Both the position numbers and the translations under genes were made by a program. Below are positions 62,601 to 64,000 of a stretch of 64,000 bases of DNA, piece after piece. Source of the stretch: JAPORK01 sp026710285. Its GTDB lineage: Bacteria > Pseudomonadota > Gammaproteobacteria > Pseudomonadales > Endozoicomonadaceae. The notes under the pieces were generated by a model. It was given only the letters and a program-made list of their open reading frames with translations. It ran no database searches and had not been told where the DNA came from. The stretch lies in NCBI GenBank assembly GCA_965201045.1, contig OZ241746.1, forward strand, positions 930,001 to 994,000, written 5' to 3'. Within the stretch, counting starts at the first letter, position 1, and each line of letters begins with the position of its first letter.

Positions 62601-63998
62601 TCAAGACAGATTTATTGGTATGAGCTTTGGAAAAGCTATTGCTTTGCAACCTAAAATCTTTTTTTCAAACGGACAGTCAATGTGTGAAAAAAGTAAGTTT
62701 TCAATTCTTACAAGTGGACCACGTACGACTGTAACGTTATCGTTTGTAAATTCATATGTTGCCCAACAGTTAAAATATCTCATTACAACCTGAGCATGAC
62801 CGGGCACAAAAATAATTCCCACAGATGATATACCCAATATTTCTTTCAGTAAAATACCCCGACATTTTGTATAATCATAATATTCAGTGGGTATTTGATT
62901 CAAAAGCATATTAAAATGATGCAAATACAGATAAGAATTTACATATTTATCAGGTATAGCTTTTTCCATACCACTCACTGAAAACATACTGGTCTGAGCG
63001 ACTGATTCCATAAATGCATATTTAGCATCCAGAAAATCCTGAAAAAATTTTAAATTCAAAATCTCTTTTCTTATTTGCATTGCGGCAAGCACACATGCTG
63101 TATCACAAGCTATCAGATCATTATTTCCAGACTTAAGAGTTGACCATGCACGCATAAGATCAGAAAGAGACAGTATACTTAACAAAGAATCATCAGACTC
63201 AAGTAAATGCCCCTTTAATAGCGGTTTAAGGTTAACTCTGGCAACAGATGATAGTTTTCCTACGGGTATTTTTGTTTTGAACATCTGGAAGTTAAGATCT
63301 TCCAAAGCAATATCGCTACGATTCATCAACATTTTTGTCATTGACAATGGTATTTTTTTTGTAAAATAAAGTCCTGCATCGATAGCTGCGGTTGCAACCA
63401 TTGCTGCCATTTGTGCAACACCTATAGCAGCCCCTGCTATATTAAGTCCTTTATTAGCCGGTATTGCTGCGACGGCAATAGGCACACTGCCTGCAATAGC
63501 TACGCCTGCTGTTACTGCAAGTCCTGGTAATACACCTCCATAACTATAAGCTGAAGCCCCCAGAGTAGCAACGGTCAAACCAGCGTTAATAACCTCTCCG
63601 GCAATATTAGCCCATTTTGCATGCAGCGCACTCAACCCAAAAGAACTGACATAGCCTGCCCACTTAAATACAGTACCTATCCATTGTGGTATATTTCCTG
63701 TAGGATCACTATTCATAATTGGATTATTACTACCAAAAGCGTATCCTCCTCCTGCCGGATCTTCACTAACAAAATAACGTTGCTTTGGATTATAAGTTCT
63801 GTGTCCTGCACTTAAAAATTGCCAGCCAGTGGAAGGATCTATACGCTCACCATCAAAACCTGATAAACTGCGCTGATATAGGGGAACATACTGTACTCTT
63901 TTATGCCAAATCATACCATAAGGACTATAGATATTAGTCTGATGAAGTTTATACCTGTTATTGTTTTGTTCTGATTTAGTTAACATACCAACGACACT
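62601..63998 (-). CDS. RHS-core protein with novel C-terminal domain (runs off right edge)
   Basis: The frame is open to the window end; an internal ATG lies at 63986, but RHS proteins are usually far longer, so the start is probably outside. The first 75 visible residues carry the RHS-associated core: IYSPYGMIWHKRVQYVP, LSGFDGERIDPSTGWQFL, GHRTYNPKQRYFVSEDPAGG and NNPIMNSDPTGN. This core closes the RHS shell and is followed by a variable toxin or effector domain. A hydrophobic stretch follows (about 100-210; GVLPGLAVTAGVAIAGSVPI). The final 250 residues have Cys in IACDTACVLAAMQ and His in FVPGHAQVVMRYFNCWATYEF, a pattern that could be a papain-like peptidase. No immunity gene is seen downstream. 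Confidence 0.65.
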   Translation of the reverse strand, partial: SVVGMLTKSEQNNNRYKLHQTNIYSPYGMIWHKRVQYVPLYQRSLSGFDGERIDPSTGWQFLSAGHRTYNPKQRYFVSEDPAGGGYAFGSNNPIMNSDPTGNIPQWIGTVFKWAGYVSSFGLSALHAKWANIAGEVINAGLTVATLGASAYSYGGVLPGLAVTAGVAIAGSVPIAVAAIPANKGLNIAGAAIGVAQMAAMVATAAIDAGLYFTKKIPLSMTKMLMNRSDIALEDLNFQMFKTKIPVGKLSSVARVNLKPLLKGHLLESDDSLLSILSLSDLMRAWSTLKSGNNDLIACDTACVLAAMQIRKEILNLKFFQDFLDAKYAFMESVAQTSMFSVSGMEKAIPDKYVNSYLYLHHFNMLLNQIPTEYYDYTKCRGILLKEILGISSVGIIFVPGHAQVVMRYFNCWATYEFTNDNVTVVRGPLVRIENLLFSHIDCPFEKKILGCKAIAFPKLIPINLS

Positions 63999-64000
63999 TC

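Noticed and set aside
1..64000. tRNA, rRNA or tmRNA genes
   Set aside because: I looked through the gaps for GTTCGAATCC-type T loops and acceptor stems and saw none.

Overview
The window is a 64 kb piece of a low-GC gammaproteobacterial chromosome. The housekeeping genes support this: groES-groEL behind a sigma-32-type promoter, uvrA, gpsA, lolA, ETF-ubiquinone oxidoreductase, recN, rpmE, argS, ileS and a murD-ftsW-murG-murC-ddl block are all gammaproteobacterial in type. Traits of a host-associated bacterium are mixed in: a MORN-repeat protein, an ankyrin-repeat remnant, an RHS-core protein with a novel C-terminus, a possible papain-like cysteine-protease effector, a tightly overlapping four-gene operon around a large membrane-associated protein, decayed IS200/IS605 elements and several families of small non-autonomous repeats. 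I could not assign a genus.

Layout. 1-9.3 kb: the 3' end of ribA, a secreted thiol-peroxidase-like protein, an IS605-type remnant, gpsA, then on the minus strand uvrA with an unlisted 45-residue membrane protein behind it, a thiolase, and an RmlD-like reductase that lacks the usual catalytic Tyr/Lys. 9.3-14.8 kb: interspersed repeats, groEL and groES (minus), the MORN protein (plus) and a glyoxalase-fold protein (minus). 14.9-18.0 kb: a minus-strand operon of four overlapping genes, one large protein and three small partners of 150-175 residues. 18.3-20.8 kb: lolA and ETF-QO. 21.3-29.7 kb: a type I restriction-modification locus, hsdM-hsdS-fic-hsdR, with eight exact 41-bp tandem units between fic and hsdR. 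30.0-35.7 kb: accessory DNA with uncharacterised proteins, a duplicated ETF-QO fragment between two inverted copies of a small element, an ankyrin fragment, a flavin monooxygenase and a protease-like protein. 35.9-45.6 kb: a FUSC-type membrane protein, rlmB and the cell-wall block, which stops after ddl without ftsQAZ. 45.6-54 kb: a secreted hypothetical protein, a cysteine-less and truncated Tpx paralogue, recN, malic enzyme, rpmE, a cold-shock protein and a small hypothetical. 54.3-64 kb: argS, a decayed TnpB element, ileS, a REC-PAS-histidine kinase and the RHS-core protein, which runs off the right edge.

Most notable is a repeat family with termini very like those of IS50/Tn5. One copy (56172-56438) has a perfect 9-bp target duplication and another (46694-46900) a decayed one. 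At least three copies sit in the terminal hairpins of IS200/IS605 elements. Other items are the 41-bp palindromic array in front of hsdR, the gene-fragment-carrying inverted element pair at 31.7-32.2 kb, and the truncation of the Tpx paralogue by a third repeat family. No tRNA, rRNA or CRISPR array was seen.
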